A stretch of 64,000 nucleotides of DNA, from positions 1 to 64,000 of the forward strand of contig NZ_NEEY01000003.1 in NCBI RefSeq assembly GCF_002252085.1, in the 5' to 3' direction. Under the pieces are notes generated by a model. That model was not told the origin of the DNA, did no database searches, and saw only the letters and a list, made by a program, of their open reading frames with translations. Both the position numbers and the translations under genes were made by a program. The DNA is from Aerococcus sp. 1KP-2016. Its GTDB lineage: Bacteria; Bacillota; Bacilli; Lactobacillales; Aerococcaceae. Below are positions 50,056-60,768 of the stretch, one piece after another (positions within the stretch are counted from its first letter, which is position 1; every line of letters starts with the position of its first letter).

Positions 50056-50102
50056 AAAAAGGTAGTCCGAAAGTACATGAAACTTTCGGGCTGCCTTTTT
50101 TG
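50056..50102. terminator. Bidirectional terminator between carB and ecfT
   Basis: AAAGGTAGTCCGAAAGT pairs with ACTTTCGGGCTGCCTTT around a 7-base loop, with a T-run; it serves both converging operons. Confidence 0.85.
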
Positions 50103-50942
50103 TTATTGAAATGGATTATAGAAACGACCACCATTTGTAAAGAATAGATATATACCAATCGCTACAATGATGACTGTCACAAACAGGGCAAGGAAATCCC
50201 CACTCTTGAAGGGGCGTGTGCTATACCATGTACGCCGATTTTCTTTACCAAAACGACGCAACTCCATCGCTTGGCTAATCACTTCAATGCGGTCGAGACT
50301 AGAAAATATCAAAGGCATGATAACCTGAGCCGAACGCTTAATACGTTGGAAAAAGGGCGCCTTTTTTGACATTTCAATCCCTCGCGCTTGTTGGCTTTGA
50401 CGAACAGCAAAGAATTGGCTTTGGATATCCGGAATATAGCGCAAGGCTAAGGCCACAGCATAGGCAATACGGTAGGAAACCCCAATCCGGTTTAAGGAAG
50501 AAGCAAACTCACTAGGGTTTGTCGTTAAGATAAAAATTAAAGCCAGGGGTATGGTCGAGAAATATTTAACAAACAGATTAAACTCATAGAATAGTTGTTC
50601 CTGAGTGATGGTATAACGACCAATACCTTCAGCAATCACCGTACGTGATCCATAGAGTTGAACCCCGTATTCTGGTTCGAAAATATAGATCGTAATCAGG
50701 TTCAAAATAGAGAAGAAGAGGATAAAGTAAATGACTGTATTCACTTCAGACCATCGAATCTTCGAAAGCCAAAAGAGTACAAGCGACAAAATACCCAAGC
50801 CAATCAGAAATCTTGTATCGTAGGATGTCATGGCAATAACCGAAAGGGCGATAAAGGCAATTAACTTGGTTGCACCAGATAAACGGTGAAGTGGCGTGTC
50901 ATGGGCAATGTAGCCTAATGTTTGGGCTTGTGTTTTAGCCAT
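50103..50942 (-). CDS. ECF transporter transmembrane subunit EcfT
   Basis: Energy-coupling T component, 279 residues, with about five or six hydrophobic helices and the coupling motif ARGIEMSKKAPFFQR that contacts the ATPases. It links ATP hydrolysis by the fused ATPase to substrate release from the S component. Its start overlaps the end of the ATPase gene by 8 bases, so the two are translationally coupled. Last gene of a minus-strand operon. Confidence 0.9.
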   Translation of the reverse strand: MAKTQAQTLGYIAHDTPLHRLSGATKLIAFIALSVIAMTSYDTRFLIGLGILSLVLFWLSKIRWSEVNTVIYFILFFSILNLITIYIFEPEYGVQLYGSRTVIAEGIGRYTITQEQLFYEFNLFVKYFSTIPLALIFILTTNPSEFASSLNRIGVSYRIAYAVALALRYIPDIQSQFFAVRQSQQARGIEMSKKAPFFQRIKRSAQVIMPLIFSSLDRIEVISQAMELRRFGKENRRTWYSTRPFKSGDFLALFVTVIIVAIGIYLFFTNGGRFYNPFQ

Positions 50943-52736
50943 AGTCAGTCACGCTCCTTTCTATACCTGCTGTCGTTGGGTTAACTGCTTGAAGATTTCG
51001 TTCAAAGCGAATGAAGGTATCAATAAAGTTTGTCGGTGCGATATTTGGCAATGTCTTGGCCAACTGATAAAGGCTAGTCGGTGCCAAATGTGCTTGCTTC
51101 ATCAAATATTCATTAGAAAGCACGGCAGAAGGTTTATCATCTGCTAGAATTTTTCCGTCATGTAGTACGATGGTTCGATTAGAATATTCCTGCATCAAAT
51201 GCATATCGTGGGTAATCATCAATATGGTGATTCCTTCTGTAGCATTCAATTCTTGAATAAATGTCATCATATCCGTGTAGTGCTTATAATCTTGTCCAGC
51301 CGTCGGTTCATCCAAAATCAAGAGCTTTGGATTTAAGACTAGAATGCTTGCAATCGTTGCGCGTCTTTTTTGCCCATAAGATAGTGCCGAAATTGGCCAA
51401 TTACGATAGGGATATAGACCACAAATGGACAACGCATGACCCACACGTTCCTGTAAGGCCTCATCCGTTGCATCCTGGTACAAACCGCGATTGATTAAAC
51501 CCGCAGCCACCTCATCCGCCAGAATATTCTTTGAAATCATCAAATTTGGATTCTGCATGACATAGCCTATATTATCTGCAATTTCCTTAATCGATAGATT
51601 TGCCGCATCTTGACCGAACAAGGTAATTGTCCCTGCATCAGGACGCTCAAAACCACACAGGAGCTTAGCAAGCGTTGACTTGCCAGCCCCATTCGTCCCG
51701 ACCAACGAAATGAGTTCACCATCGTAGATTGTCAGATGCATATCGGCAATCAGAGGCGCATCTTGATAGCGAAAAGCAACATCACCAAGTTGAACAATTG
51801 GGGTCTGTTGGACATCTTGGCTCGTTTCAACCTGACTATCATACCAAGTCGTTAATTCCTGCGCCACCTTAGGCGTTACTAGGTCAGGTGTAAAGGCACC
51901 AAGGCGTTGAAATTGATCCAAGGAGACCCCAGCATAAGCAAAAGCATCCAAATAGAGGGGTTGACGAACCCCAATTTGGTCCAACAAATCAGAACGTAGC
52001 AACGCGTCAACGGACATATCGCCCACCAAATGGCCGTCTTCAATCACGATGACGCGATCAATATCAGCAATCAGGGTTTCCTCCAAACGATGCTCGATCA
52101 CAATCGTCGTTAATTGTTCAGACGCATTTAGCTGACCAATGAGTGCCATGGTTGCTAAGCCCGATGCTGGGTCTAGATTAGCTAATGGTTCATCAAATAG
52201 GACAATCGGTGATTCGTCAATTAAAACCCCACCAATAGCTACCCGTTGTTTCTGCCCGCCTGACAAGGCTTGAGGTTTGGCATTTATTAAGTCATGAAGA
52301 TCTAATGTAGTAGCCCAGGCATTTACCTTGTTTACCATTTCTCCTTGATCAACATAATCATTTTCTAAAGCAAAGGCTAGGTCTTCAGCTACTGTTAAGC
52401 CAACAAATTGACCATCGGTATCTTGCAAGACGGTACCAACTTGTAGTGAAAGGTCAAAAATTGACTGTCCTTTAATTGATTGCCCGTTAATAAAAATATC
52501 ACCTGTGAAATCACCGTCAAAGGTATTGGGGATTTGCCCATTAATCATTTTTCCGATAGTGGATTTCCCAGAACCTGAGGTCCGATAATAAGTACTTTCT
52601 CACCAGGATAAATGGCAAATGACAAATCGTGTAGATTTAAATCCGCTTGACTCGCATAGCGAAAAGATACATTTTTAAATTCAATAGCCGGTGTGACATT
52701 CAAGTCCACCGGCTCTGTTGTAAATACGTTATTCAT
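50935..52736 (-). CDS. ECF-type ABC ATPase with two ATPase domains, frame broken once
   Basis: Fused double ABC ATPase of about 600 residues. The first domain has LSGGQKQRVAIGG and VLFDEPLANLD; the second has Walker A GTNGAGKST, LSYGQKRRATIAS and ILDEPTAGQD. A linker between them resembles the DUF3744 region of ATPases paired with UPF0397 proteins. The first Walker A is split: one base is missing near 52578, and adding it gives GPSGSGKST in frame. The first 63 residues thus lie in a different frame from the rest. A sequencing error is likely because the partner genes are intact. Confidence 0.85.
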
Positions 52737-52744
52737 AATAAAAA

Positions 52745-53308
52745 CTACTTTCTATTATGCTCTTTACGCAAACTTCCTGATTTCGTACGTGTAGAAGCAT
52801 ATCCTTTAAGTAACAATGTACCAATAATACCAACAGATAATGCGTTAACAAGTGCAGAAACACCACCTTGTAAGAAAACTTTGTTGGCAGGTTCAGAATA
52901 AATTAAAATGTCTAAGACTGGTGCAATGACAACCCATGATAACACGTTCACGATAACTTGACCAATATTGAATTGAATTGCATCTTTCAGTGTAAAAATA
53001 CCTTCATTTACTTTTAAACGACGACCTACGATACCAAAACCAAAACCAGCAAAACCAGATGTTAGTACCCATGACCACCACAAACCGTATGTTAATAGGT
53101 CTTTGATAGCGTGACCGATTAAACCAATGAACAGACCAGCAAATGGTCCAAAGATAGTAGCCATTAAAGCTAAGAAGGGATAGGTTGTTTCAATACTTGT
53201 ATTTGGAATACCAGTCGGGATAGATAGGAAGCGACCTAAGATAAAGAATACGGCTGCACCCACACCGATAGCAACTAGGGTTGTAATAGATGATTGTTTT
53301 TTATTCAT
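52745..53308 (-). CDS. ECF transporter S component, UPF0397 family
   Basis: Substrate-binding membrane protein, 187 residues, about six helices. The segments [43 protein letters not shown] and [17 protein letters not shown] are typical of UPF0397. AAAGGAG precedes the start. It is followed by its ATPase and EcfT, a complete solo ECF transporter. Substrate unproven; the SAM-cleaving enzyme gene at the head of the operon suggests a SAM-, methionine- or adenosine-linked compound. Confidence 0.88.
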   Translation of the reverse strand: MNKKQSSITTLVAIGVGAAVFFILGRFLSIPTGIPNTSIETTYPFLALMATIFGPFAGLFIGLIGHAIKDLLTYGLWWSWVLTSGFAGFGFGIVGRRLKVNEGIFTLKDAIQFNIGQVIVNVLSWVVIAPVLDILIYSEPANKVFLQGGVSALVNALSVGIIGTLLLKGYASTRTKSGSLRKEHNRK

Positions 53309-53382
53309 TTTTATTCTCCTTTGAATGTTTCTTCTATATAATATAGGGTTTTACTTATGGTGATTTAAATGGAAAAATAGCT

Positions 53383-54225
53383 TTAAATTTTTCGAACTTC
53401 AATTTGCCAATCAATTCCGGTACCAACACCGTAAGTTTCAGCAAAGTTCTTTTGATTAATTGCGACACCTAGATTTAATAATGAATTGATATAACCGATT
53501 GGTTCACCAACAAGCACGTCCGCAAATGAATGGCCAAATAGAATATAATTTTGATAATGTTTGATGCCGTTATGGTAAATGGTTACGCTGATCGTATCGC
53601 CGTTTTCAATCCCAGCTGTTTTTAAGGTACTTGAAGGGATATTCGTCCAAAGTGAGCCAAATCGGATATCAAGAATATCTACGGTACCGTGGATAACACC
53701 ATCGGCTTCATACAGTTCCCCTAATTCGAAAGTAGTAACATCTTCCACAGCGACAGTTTTTTCTAACTGATTGAAATAATCAGCATTATTCGCTAACATG
53801 GCGCCGTTGTACACATACACATCGCGTCCATGGAAGGTGTGTGATTCTTCTGAATGCGGCAGACGATTTTTGATCTCGTCAATCTCTTTAACAGCTTCTA
53901 GTCCCAAGTGTGCAGCTACATGTGTCAAAGTACCATTATCTGGCGTAATGATGTAGTGACCTGTTTTAGTTTTGGCTACAACTGATTTACGAGCTGAACC
54001 AACACCAGGATCTACTACAGATACGAATACTGTTTCCTCAGGCCAGTATTTAATCGTTTGTAATAAGCGATATGACGCCGCAAAGATGTCATATGGAGGA
54101 ATCTCGTGTGTCAGGTTTGAAATTCTTAGTCTGGGATCTACGGTATAGGCAACACCGTACATTGCTGCTACAGCACCATCCCCTAAACCAAAGTCGGTTT
54201 GTAACACTAAAAAATGATTTGCCAT
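53383..54225 (-). CDS. SAM hydroxide adenosyltransferase (DUF62 / chlorinase-fluorinase fold)
   Basis: 280-residue enzyme that in most bacteria hydrolyses S-adenosylmethionine to adenosine and methionine. Family motifs are LQTDFGLGDGAVAAMYG near the start, VVDPGVGS, ITPDNGTLTH and TFHGRDVY; the Asp, Arg and His of the hydrolase type (T-F-H-G-R-D) fit hydroxide rather than halide transfer. ATG 54225 is chosen over an upstream in-frame TTG because GGAGGA lies before it. It heads the ECF operon, a pairing recurrent in Lactobacillales. Confidence 0.9.
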   Translation of the reverse strand: MANHFLVLQTDFGLGDGAVAAMYGVAYTVDPRLRISNLTHEIPPYDIFAASYRLLQTIKYWPEETVFVSVVDPGVGSARKSVVAKTKTGHYIITPDNGTLTHVAAHLGLEAVKEIDEIKNRLPHSEESHTFHGRDVYVYNGAMLANNADYFNQLEKTVAVEDVTTFELGELYEADGVIHGTVDILDIRFGSLWTNIPSSTLKTAGIENGDTISVTIYHNGIKHYQNYILFGHSFADVLVGEPIGYINSLLNLGVAINQKNFAETYGVGTGIDWQIEVRKI

Positions 54226-54476
54226 AAAAAAGTCCTCCAATATATGTATTTCCTTTATAAATCAATCTTACTGAATTTATACCTTAATAACAATCGTCAA
54301 TAAAGGGTGGGGAAAAGAAAAAATAAATCGCCAGTGATAGTTGGAAGTGAACACAAGGTGGCTAAAGGATGCATCTAAGTAAAGAGTTTGATAAAATAGG
54401 GACACTCATAGTTAATCACCAAGTCGCATATAATTACTATACATATAGAAGAAAGATAGAGGAAAGAAGGTGAATC

Positions 54477-54893
54477 ATGGAAAAAGACAAGACAGCGCAG
54501 TCCTTGGTTGTATTGTTAGACCAATATAAGGCTGATCGTAACCCGTTGACAACATTAGCTTTAATGACTGGTATGCCAAAGGCAACATTCTATCTAATTG
54601 AAGAGCACCACAATGGTACACCGAATCAGACGGCCACGAAGAACAGTCAGTACTGGCGAACCTTCCAAACAAAGGATGATAAGCAATACTTACAGACTTT
54701 TACTAGTTTGGATAAGGCTTCGGCGCAATTGAGTGAGGGAGCCGATGCAAACGTACAGCATTTAAATTTCAATCAAATTGCTTTGATGGTGATGAATGAT
54801 GCCAACGCACTTGAAGGGTATGTAGTAGACCCTGAACATTCAAATGCAAAATTTAATAGAAATATCATTGAAAAAATATGGCGTTACGCATGA
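54477..54893 (+). CDS. SseB-domain-like protein
   Basis: 138-residue cytoplasmic protein, weakly matching the SseB N-terminal domain: an initial hydrophobic-polar strand pattern (PLTTLALMTGMPKATFYLIEE), then an FTSLDKASAQL segment and a final GYVVDPEHSNAKFNRNIIEKI like the GxxINP region. AAAGAAGGTG precedes ATG 54477. It is the last gene before the S10 operon. Function not known; SseB-like domains occur in secretion-associated proteins. Confidence 0.6.
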   Translation: MEKDKTAQSLVVLLDQYKADRNPLTTLALMTGMPKATFYLIEEHHNGTPNQTATKNSQYWRTFQTKDDKQYLQTFTSLDKASAQLSEGADANVQHLNFNQIALMVMNDANALEGYVVDPEHSNAKFNRNIIEKIWRYA

Positions 54894-54924
54894 ATCATGT
54901 ATAATAGACCTAGTTAACAAAGAT

Positions 54925-55092
54925 ACACTAGGACGCGTTGCCGAGATTGAGGGCAGCGCACTAAAAAATACAACAAAAGACACACTAGGGAGCGTTGGCA
55001 TTCAATCGCGAAAAACAGTCTTTTTTCAAGAAATCGCGAAAAAACGCCACTTTTTTTGAAAAAAGCCGAGAAAAAGCTTGCACTCCCTAGTG
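54925..55092. repeat. CACTAGGGAG-type repeats upstream of and inside the S10 promoter
   Basis: ACACTAGGACGCGTTG (54925-54940) and ACACTAGGGAGCGTTG (54982-54997) are direct repeats with 14 of 16 bases the same, starting 57 bases apart. The inverse, CACTCCCTAGTG (55081-55092), lies in the spacer of the S10 promoter. A second direct repeat, AATCGCGAAAAA, occurs at 55004-55015 and 55032-55043. The pattern suggests operators for a regulator of ribosomal-protein expression, but none is known to me. Confidence 0.45.
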
Positions 55093-55106
55093 AAATTTTG
55101 TATACT
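55078..55106 (+). promoter_or_regulatory. S10 operon promoter
   Basis: TTGCAC (55078-55083), 17 bases, TATACT (55101-55106). A strong candidate for the promoter of the whole S10-spc transcript. Confidence 0.75.
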
Positions 55107-55112
55107 GATTGG

Positions 55113-55265
55113 GTGCCGTTTTATAGGACACCAACGTGTCAACCGTCAAAACGTTGATACACCAATAAGCAGTGATGTATGAGGTTGCGACACACCCGGG
55201 AGCATTGCCATAAGGGTGGCCGGTAATTCATACGGAGCAAGTCAAATTTAAAATATGACGAGGAG
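55113..55265 (+). promoter_or_regulatory. S10 operon leader, structured
   Basis: About 160 nt with successive hairpins: GGTGCC/GGACACC (about 55111-55131), GTGTCAAC (55136-55143) with GTTGATAC, and a long element closed by GTATGA/TCATAC (about 55177-55240), enclosing an ACCCGGGAGC...GGGTGGCCGG core. Layout and position resemble the Firmicutes S10 leaders thought to bind L4. Autoregulation by L4 is inferred. Confidence 0.5.
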
Positions 55266-55275
55266 GAAAAAAATC

Positions 55276-55584
55276 ATGGCAAAACAAAAAATTCGTATCC
55301 GTTTAAAAGCTTACGAACACCGTGCTTTAGATCAATCAGCAGCTAAAATTGTTGAAACTGCACAACGTACGGGAGCAGAAGTTTCAGGGCCAGTTCCATT
55401 GCCAACTGAACGTTCTCTATTCACAGTGATCCGTGCAACACATAAATACAAGGATTCACGTGAGCAATTCGAAATGCGTACGTACAAACGTTTAATCGAT
55501 ATCGTTAACCCAACACCAAAAACTGTTGATGCGTTAATGAAATTAGATTTACCATCAGGCGTAGACATCGAAATCAAATTATAA
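55276..55584 (+). CDS. rpsJ: 30S ribosomal protein S10
   Basis: 102 residues from ATG 55276 ([19 protein letters not shown]). The frame opens at 55255, but GAGGAGG before 55276 and the family start decide. Part of the 30S head and also a transcription antitermination factor (NusE). First gene of the operon. Confidence 0.98.
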   Translation: MAKQKIRIRLKAYEHRALDQSAAKIVETAQRTGAEVSGPVPLPTERSLFTVIRATHKYKDSREQFEMRTYKRLIDIVNPTPKTVDALMKLDLPSGVDIEIKL

Positions 55585-55655
55585 TTCCAGAATCATCGCA
55601 ATCAAGTGATTAACCCAATATTAATAAAAAATAAAAATTATACGGAGGTGTACTC

Positions 55656-56291
55656 ATGACTAAAGGAATCTTAGGAAAAAAAGTAGGTATGACTCAATTC
55701 TTCACAGAGTCTGGTGAATTAGTACCAGTAACAGTTATCGAAGCACAACCAAACGTTGTTTTACAAGCTAAAACAATCGAAACAGATGGCTATGAAGCTA
55801 TCCAAGTTGGTTTTGAAGACAAACGTGAAGTGTTAGCAAACAAACCTCACAAAGGTCATGTAGCAAAAGCAGAAACTACTCCTAAGCGCTTCATTAAAGA
55901 ATTCAAAGATGTTGAGCTAGGAGAATACGAAGTTGGATCAGAAATCAAGGTTGATATCTTCCAAGCAGGAGACATCGTTGATGTTACGGGTACTTCAAAA
56001 GGTAAAGGATTCCAAGGTGCTATCAAGCGTCATGGTCAATCACGTGGTCCTATGTCTCACGGTTCTCATTATCACCGTGCGCCAGGTTCTATGGGTATGG
56101 CATCAGATGCTTCTAAAGTATTCAAAGGTAAAAACTTACCAGGTCAAATGGGTGGTCAACAAATCACTATCCAAAACCTAGAAATCGTTAAAGTAGATGC
56201 AGAGCGCAACGTCATCTTAATTAAAGGTAACGTTCCAGGTTCTAAAAAATCTATGGTAACAATCAAATCTGCAGTTAAATCTGCTGAATAA
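55656..56291 (+). CDS. rplC: 50S ribosomal protein L3
   Basis: 211 residues, starting [16 protein letters not shown], with the glycine- and histidine-rich loop [19 protein letters not shown] that reaches toward the peptidyl transferase centre. ACGGAGGTG precedes ATG 55656. Confidence 0.98.
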   Translation: MTKGILGKKVGMTQFFTESGELVPVTVIEAQPNVVLQAKTIETDGYEAIQVGFEDKREVLANKPHKGHVAKAETTPKRFIKEFKDVELGEYEVGSEIKVDIFQAGDIVDVTGTSKGKGFQGAIKRHGQSRGPMSHGSHYHRAPGSMGMASDASKVFKGKNLPGQMGGQQITIQNLEIVKVDAERNVILIKGNVPGSKKSMVTIKSAVKSAE

Positions 56292-56314
56292 TACCAGGAA
56301 GGAGGAACAATTTC

Positions 56315-56938
56315 ATGGCAAACATTACATTATTTAAACAAGATGGTTCACAAGCTGGCGAAATCACTTTAAACGATGATATCTTCGCAATTGAACCAAA
56401 TGAAAATGCAATTTACGATGTAGTAATTATGCAACAAGCTTCTTTACGTCAAGGTACTCACTCAGTGAAAGGCCGTTCAGAAGTTCGCGGTGGTGGTCGT
56501 AAACCATGGCGTCAAAAAGGTACAGGACGTGCTCGTCAAGGTTCAATCCGTTCTCCACAATGGGTTGGTGGTGGTCGTGCTTTCGGTCCAACACCTCGTT
56601 CTTATGCTTACAAATTACCTCGTAAAGTTCGTCGTTTAGCTTTACGTTCAGCATTATCTAACAAGGTTGCTGAAAACAACTTCATCGTTGTTGACGATTT
56701 AGCATTCGAAACACCAAAAACACAATTATTCCAAGAAGTGTTGAATAACTTACAAGTTGAAAATAAAGTTTTAGTTGTTATTAACAAAGACAACGACAAT
56801 GCACAATTATCAGCTCGTAACTTACCAAACGTAAAAGTGGTTGATGAAAACAACGTTAACGTATTCGATTTAGTTAACGCTGAAAAAGTAGTCATCACTA
56901 AAGCAGCACTTTCTACTGTAGAGGAGGTACTAGCATAA
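56315..56938 (+). CDS. rplD: 50S ribosomal protein L4
   Basis: 207 residues. The extended loop with [20 protein letters not shown] reaches the exit tunnel; the [12 protein letters not shown] core shows no macrolide-type deletion. L4 is the likely autoregulator of this operon. The stop overlaps the rplW start (TAATG). Confidence 0.98.
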   Translation: MANITLFKQDGSQAGEITLNDDIFAIEPNENAIYDVVIMQQASLRQGTHSVKGRSEVRGGGRKPWRQKGTGRARQGSIRSPQWVGGGRAFGPTPRSYAYKLPRKVRRLALRSALSNKVAENNFIVVDDLAFETPKTQLFQEVLNNLQVENKVLVVINKDNDNAQLSARNLPNVKVVDENNVNVFDLVNAEKVVITKAALSTVEEVLA

Positions 56939-57228
56939 TGTTGGCACACGACATAATTATTCGCCCAATCATCACTGAAGAATCAATGAAGATCATGGAA
57001 GATAACAAATACACTTTTGAAGTTGCTACTAAAGCAAACAAAACTCAAGTGAAACAAGCAATCGAAGAATTATTCAATGTAGACGTTAAAAACGTAAACA
57101 TCATGAATGTTCGTGGTAAATTAAAACGTATGGGTAAATTTGCTGGCTATACTCGTAAACGCCGTAAAGCAATCGTAACCATCTCTGAAGAACAATCAAT
57201 CGAAATCTTCGGCAACGAAGCAGAATAA
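56938..57228 (+). CDS. rplW: 50S ribosomal protein L23
   Basis: 96 residues at the tunnel exit, where trigger factor and SRP dock. Begins [14 protein letters not shown]. Coupled to rplD by a one-base overlap, with GAGGAGG inside the end of rplD. Confidence 0.98.
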   Translation: MLAHDIIIRPIITEESMKIMEDNKYTFEVATKANKTQVKQAIEELFNVDVKNVNIMNVRGKLKRMGKFAGYTRKRRKAIVTISEEQSIEIFGNEAE

Positions 57229-57252
57229 TAAATAAGATAGGAGGAAATTCGC

Positions 57253-58086
57253 GTGGCGATTAAAATCTATAAAGCAACGTCTAACGGACGTCGTAACATG
57301 TCAGGTTCTGATTTCTCAGAAATCACTAAAACTACTCCTGAAAAAACTTTACTAGAATCTCAAAGCAAACGTGCTGGTCGTAACAACAACGGTCGTATCA
57401 CTGTTCGTCATCAAGGTGGTGGACATAAACAAGCTTACCGTATTATCGACTTCAAACGTAACAAAGATAACGTCGAAGGTGTCGTTAAAGCAATTGAATA
57501 CGATCCAAACCGTTCAGCTAACATTGCATTAATTCACTACACAGATGGTGTGAAAACTTACATCCTTGCTCCTAAAGGCTTGACTGTAGGTACTCGCATT
57601 TCTTCTGGTGAAGGCGCAGATATCAAAGTTGGTAACGCAAAACAATTAAAAGACATCCCAGTGGGTACTTTAATTCACAATATCGAAACTAAACCTGGTA
57701 AAGGTGGACAATTAGTTCGTTCAGCTGGTGCCAGCGCACAAGTTTTAGGTAAAGAAGATAAATACGTATTAGTACGTTTAACTTCTGGTGAAGTTCGTAT
57801 GATCTTGGGTACTTGCCGTGCAACAATCGGTGTTGTAGGTAACGAACAACACAGCTTGATCACAGTTGGTAAAGCTGGTCGTTCTCGTTGGGCTGGTAAA
57901 CGCCCTACAGTTCGTGGTTCTGTAATGAACCCTAACGATCACCCTCACGGTGGTGGTGAAGGTAAAGCTCCAGTCGGACGTCCAAGTCCAATGACTCCTT
58001 GGGGTAAACCTGCACGTGGTGTTAAAACTCGTGATAAGAATGCACGTAGCAACAAGTTAATTGTTCGTCGTCGTAACAGCAAGTAA
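57253..58086 (+). CDS. rplB: 50S ribosomal protein L2
   Basis: 277 residues from GTG 57253 (TAGGAGG upstream). The conserved GVVMNP-type segment near the peptidyl transferase centre is present as [19 protein letters not shown] with its essential histidine. Length normal. Confidence 0.98.
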   Translation: MAIKIYKATSNGRRNMSGSDFSEITKTTPEKTLLESQSKRAGRNNNGRITVRHQGGGHKQAYRIIDFKRNKDNVEGVVKAIEYDPNRSANIALIHYTDGVKTYILAPKGLTVGTRISSGEGADIKVGNAKQLKDIPVGTLIHNIETKPGKGGQLVRSAGASAQVLGKEDKYVLVRLTSGEVRMILGTCRATIGVVGNEQHSLITVGKAGRSRWAGKRPTVRGSVMNPNDHPHGGGEGKAPVGRPSPMTPWGKPARGVKTRDKNARSNKLIVRRRNSK

Positions 58087-58123
58087 TCACATTAAATAGG
58101 ATAGCGAAAGGAGCCAAATACAT

Positions 58124-58402
58124 ATGAGCCGTAGCTTGAAAAAAGGACCTTTTTGTGACGACCATTTAATGAAAAAAGTGGTTGCACAACAAGACGCACA
58201 AAAGAAACAAGTAATTAAAACTTGGTCTCGTCGTTCAACAATTTTCCCTAACTTTGTAGGGTTAACAATTGCTGTATACGATGGCCGCAAACATGTACCA
58301 GTTTATATCCAAGAAGATATGGTAGGTCACAAATTAGGTGAATTCGTACCAACTCGTACATACAAAGGACATGGCGCTGACGACAAGAAAACTCGTCGTT
58401 AA
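58124..58402 (+). CDS. rpsS: 30S ribosomal protein S19
   Basis: 92 residues, [19 protein letters not shown], head of the 30S subunit. GAAAGGAG precedes ATG 58124. Conserved gene order after rplB. Confidence 0.98.
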   Translation: MSRSLKKGPFCDDHLMKKVVAQQDAQKKQVIKTWSRRSTIFPNFVGLTIAVYDGRKHVPVYIQEDMVGHKLGEFVPTRTYKGHGADDKKTRR

Positions 58403-58423
58403 TCTGAGAGGAGGAAATAAAAA

Positions 58424-58780
58424 ATGGCAGAACAAATTACATCTGCAAAAGCAACTGCAAACACAGTTCGCGTTTCTGCTCGTAAAGCCCGTTTAGTTGT
58501 TGATTTAATCCGCAACAAAACTGTCGGTGAAGCTATTGCAATTTTGAAAAACACTCCTCGTGCAGCATCTCCTGCTGTAGAGAAAGTGTTAATGTCAGCA
58601 ATTGCTAACGCAGAACACAACTATGGCTTAGAGCCAGCAAACTTAGTAGTAAGCGAAGCATTCGTTAACGAAGGACCAACAATGAAACGTTTCCGTCCAC
58701 GTGCGAAGGGTTCAGCTTCTCCAATTAACAAACGTACAAGCCACATTACAGTGGTAGTAAAAACAGCAGAGGAGGCATAA
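58424..58780 (+). CDS. rplV: 50S ribosomal protein L22
   Basis: 118 residues. The tunnel hairpin [21 protein letters not shown] is intact, with no obvious erythromycin-type deletion. GAGGAGG precedes ATG 58424. Confidence 0.98.
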   Translation: MAEQITSAKATANTVRVSARKARLVVDLIRNKTVGEAIAILKNTPRAASPAVEKVLMSAIANAEHNYGLEPANLVVSEAFVNEGPTMKRFRPRAKGSASPINKRTSHITVVVKTAEEA

Positions 58781-58783
58781 TTA

Positions 58784-59434
58784 ATGGGACAAAAGATTAA
58801 TCCTATCGGTATGCGTATCGGTGTTATTAAAGACTGGGACGCTCGTTGGTATGCAGAAAAAAACTTTGCAAACACTTTACACGAAGACTTAAGAATTCGC
58901 GATTACATCAATGAAAAATTATCAGATGCTTCTGTATCTAAAATTGAAATTGAACGTGCAGCGAACAAAGTTAACGTGAACATCCACACTGCTAAACCAG
59001 GTATGGTTATCGGTAAAGGTGGTTCAGAAGTTGACGCTTTACGTAAAGCTTTAAACCAACAAACAGGTAAAAAAGTTCATATCAACATCATCGAAATCAA
59101 GAAACCTGAATTAGATGCTAAATTAGTTGGTGAGTCAATCGCTCAACAATTAGAAAACCGTGTTGCTTTCCGTCGTGCGCAAAAACAAGCGATTCAACGT
59201 ACAATGAAAGCTGGCGCTAAAGGTATCAAAGTTCAAATTTCTGGTCGTTTAAACGGTGCAGATATGGCTCGTTCAGAAACTCAAGTAGAAGGAACTGTTC
59301 CATTGCATACATTGCGTGCGGACATCGACTACTCATGGGAAGAAGCCGACACTACTTATGGTAAAATCGGTATCAAAACATGGGTATGCCGTGGTGAAAT
59401 CCTTCCAACAAAAAATATTCAAGGGGAGGCTTAA
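58784..59434 (+). CDS. rpsC: 30S ribosomal protein S3
   Basis: 216 residues with a KH domain ([16 protein letters not shown]) and a C-terminal domain at the mRNA entry site. Starts 3 bases after the rplV stop, with AGAGGAGG inside rplV. Confidence 0.98.
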   Translation: MGQKINPIGMRIGVIKDWDARWYAEKNFANTLHEDLRIRDYINEKLSDASVSKIEIERAANKVNVNIHTAKPGMVIGKGGSEVDALRKALNQQTGKKVHINIIEIKKPELDAKLVGESIAQQLENRVAFRRAQKQAIQRTMKAGAKGIKVQISGRLNGADMARSETQVEGTVPLHTLRADIDYSWEEADTTYGKIGIKTWVCRGEILPTKNIQGEA

Positions 59435-59437
59435 AAC

Positions 59438-59866
59438 ATGTTAGTACCTAAACGTGTAAAACACAGACGTGAATTCCGTGGTAAAATGCGTGGTGAAGCT
59501 AAAGGCGGAAAAGAAATTGCATACGGTGAATTTGGTTTGCAAGCAGTAGATTCAGCATGGATCACTAACCGTCAAATTGAAGCATCTCGTATCGCTATGA
59601 CACGTTACATGAAACGTGGTGGGAAAGTATGGATTAAAATCTTCCCACATAAATCTTATACAGCTAAAGCAATCGGTGTTCGTATGGGTTCTGGTAAAGG
59701 GGCTCCTGAAGGTTGGGTATCTCCAGTAAAACGTGGTAAAATCATGTTCGAAATTGCTGGTGTATCTGAAGAAGTAGCAAGAGAAGCATTGCGTTTAGCA
59801 TCTCACAAATTACCTATTCGTACTAAAATCGTAAAACGTGAAATTGGTGGTGAATCTAATGACTAA
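59438..59866 (+). CDS. rplP: 50S ribosomal protein L16
   Basis: 142 residues ([19 protein letters not shown]). Contacts the A-site tRNA. Starts 3 bases after rpsC and overlaps rpmC by 8 bases at its end. Confidence 0.98.
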   Translation: MLVPKRVKHRREFRGKMRGEAKGGKEIAYGEFGLQAVDSAWITNRQIEASRIAMTRYMKRGGKVWIKIFPHKSYTAKAIGVRMGSGKGAPEGWVSPVKRGKIMFEIAGVSEEVAREALRLASHKLPIRTKIVKREIGGESND

Positions 59867-60050
59867 ATTTACAGATATTAAGGATCTTTCCACTGCTGAA
59901 CTTACTGCTAAAGAACAAGAATATCGTCAAGAATTATTCAACTTACGATTCCAATTGGCGACTGGTCAATTAGAAAACACAGCTCGTATTAAAGCTGTTC
60001 GTAAAGATATCGCTCGTGTTAAAACAGCGTTACGTAATCAAGAAGCGTAA
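59859..60050 (+). CDS. rpmC: 50S ribosomal protein L29
   Basis: 63 residues from ATG 59859, inside the end of rplP with GGTGGTGAA upstream; the frame opens at 59838, but these residues are not part of L29. Contains [20 protein letters not shown]. Confidence 0.97.
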   Translation: MTKFTDIKDLSTAELTAKEQEYRQELFNLRFQLATGQLENTARIKAVRKDIARVKTALRNQEA

Positions 60051-60079
60051 GAAATTTCAGTAAAGGAGGAAACCTGTTC

Positions 60080-60343
60080 ATGGAAGAACGTAATAACCGC
60101 AAAGTGTTACAAGGCCGTGTTGTTTCTGACAAAATGGAGAAAACAATCACAGTTCAAGTAGATACTTTTAAATTCCATCCAACGTATGGCAAACGTATCA
60201 AATACTCTAAAAAATATAAAGCACATGATGAAAACAATTCAGCAAAAATGGGTGACATCGTCCGCATCGCGGAAACTCGTCCATTGTCTAAAGACAAACG
60301 CTTCCGTCTTGTTGAAATTGTAGAAGAATCAATTATTATCTAA
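60080..60343 (+). CDS. rpsQ: 30S ribosomal protein S17
   Basis: 87 residues, an OB-fold protein ([17 protein letters not shown]). AAAGGAGG precedes ATG 60080. Confidence 0.98.
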   Translation: MEERNNRKVLQGRVVSDKMEKTITVQVDTFKFHPTYGKRIKYSKKYKAHDENNSAKMGDIVRIAETRPLSKDKRFRLVEIVEESIII

Positions 60344-60367
60344 AACAACTGGAAGGAGGTACATTAA

Positions 60368-60736
<369 letters not shown>

Positions 60737-60768
60737 AATCTGAAGAAAATAAGGAGGTGCCCGTTTAA

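Noticed and set aside
54226-54476. SAM riboswitch upstream of the SAM hydrolase operon
   Set aside because: The upstream region is AT-rich with no S-box core motifs or terminator pairing.
54844-55059. Open frame overlapping the SseB-like gene end and the S10 upstream repeats
   Set aside because: No ribosome binding site, starts inside another gene, and its peptide repeats only mirror the DNA direct repeats.
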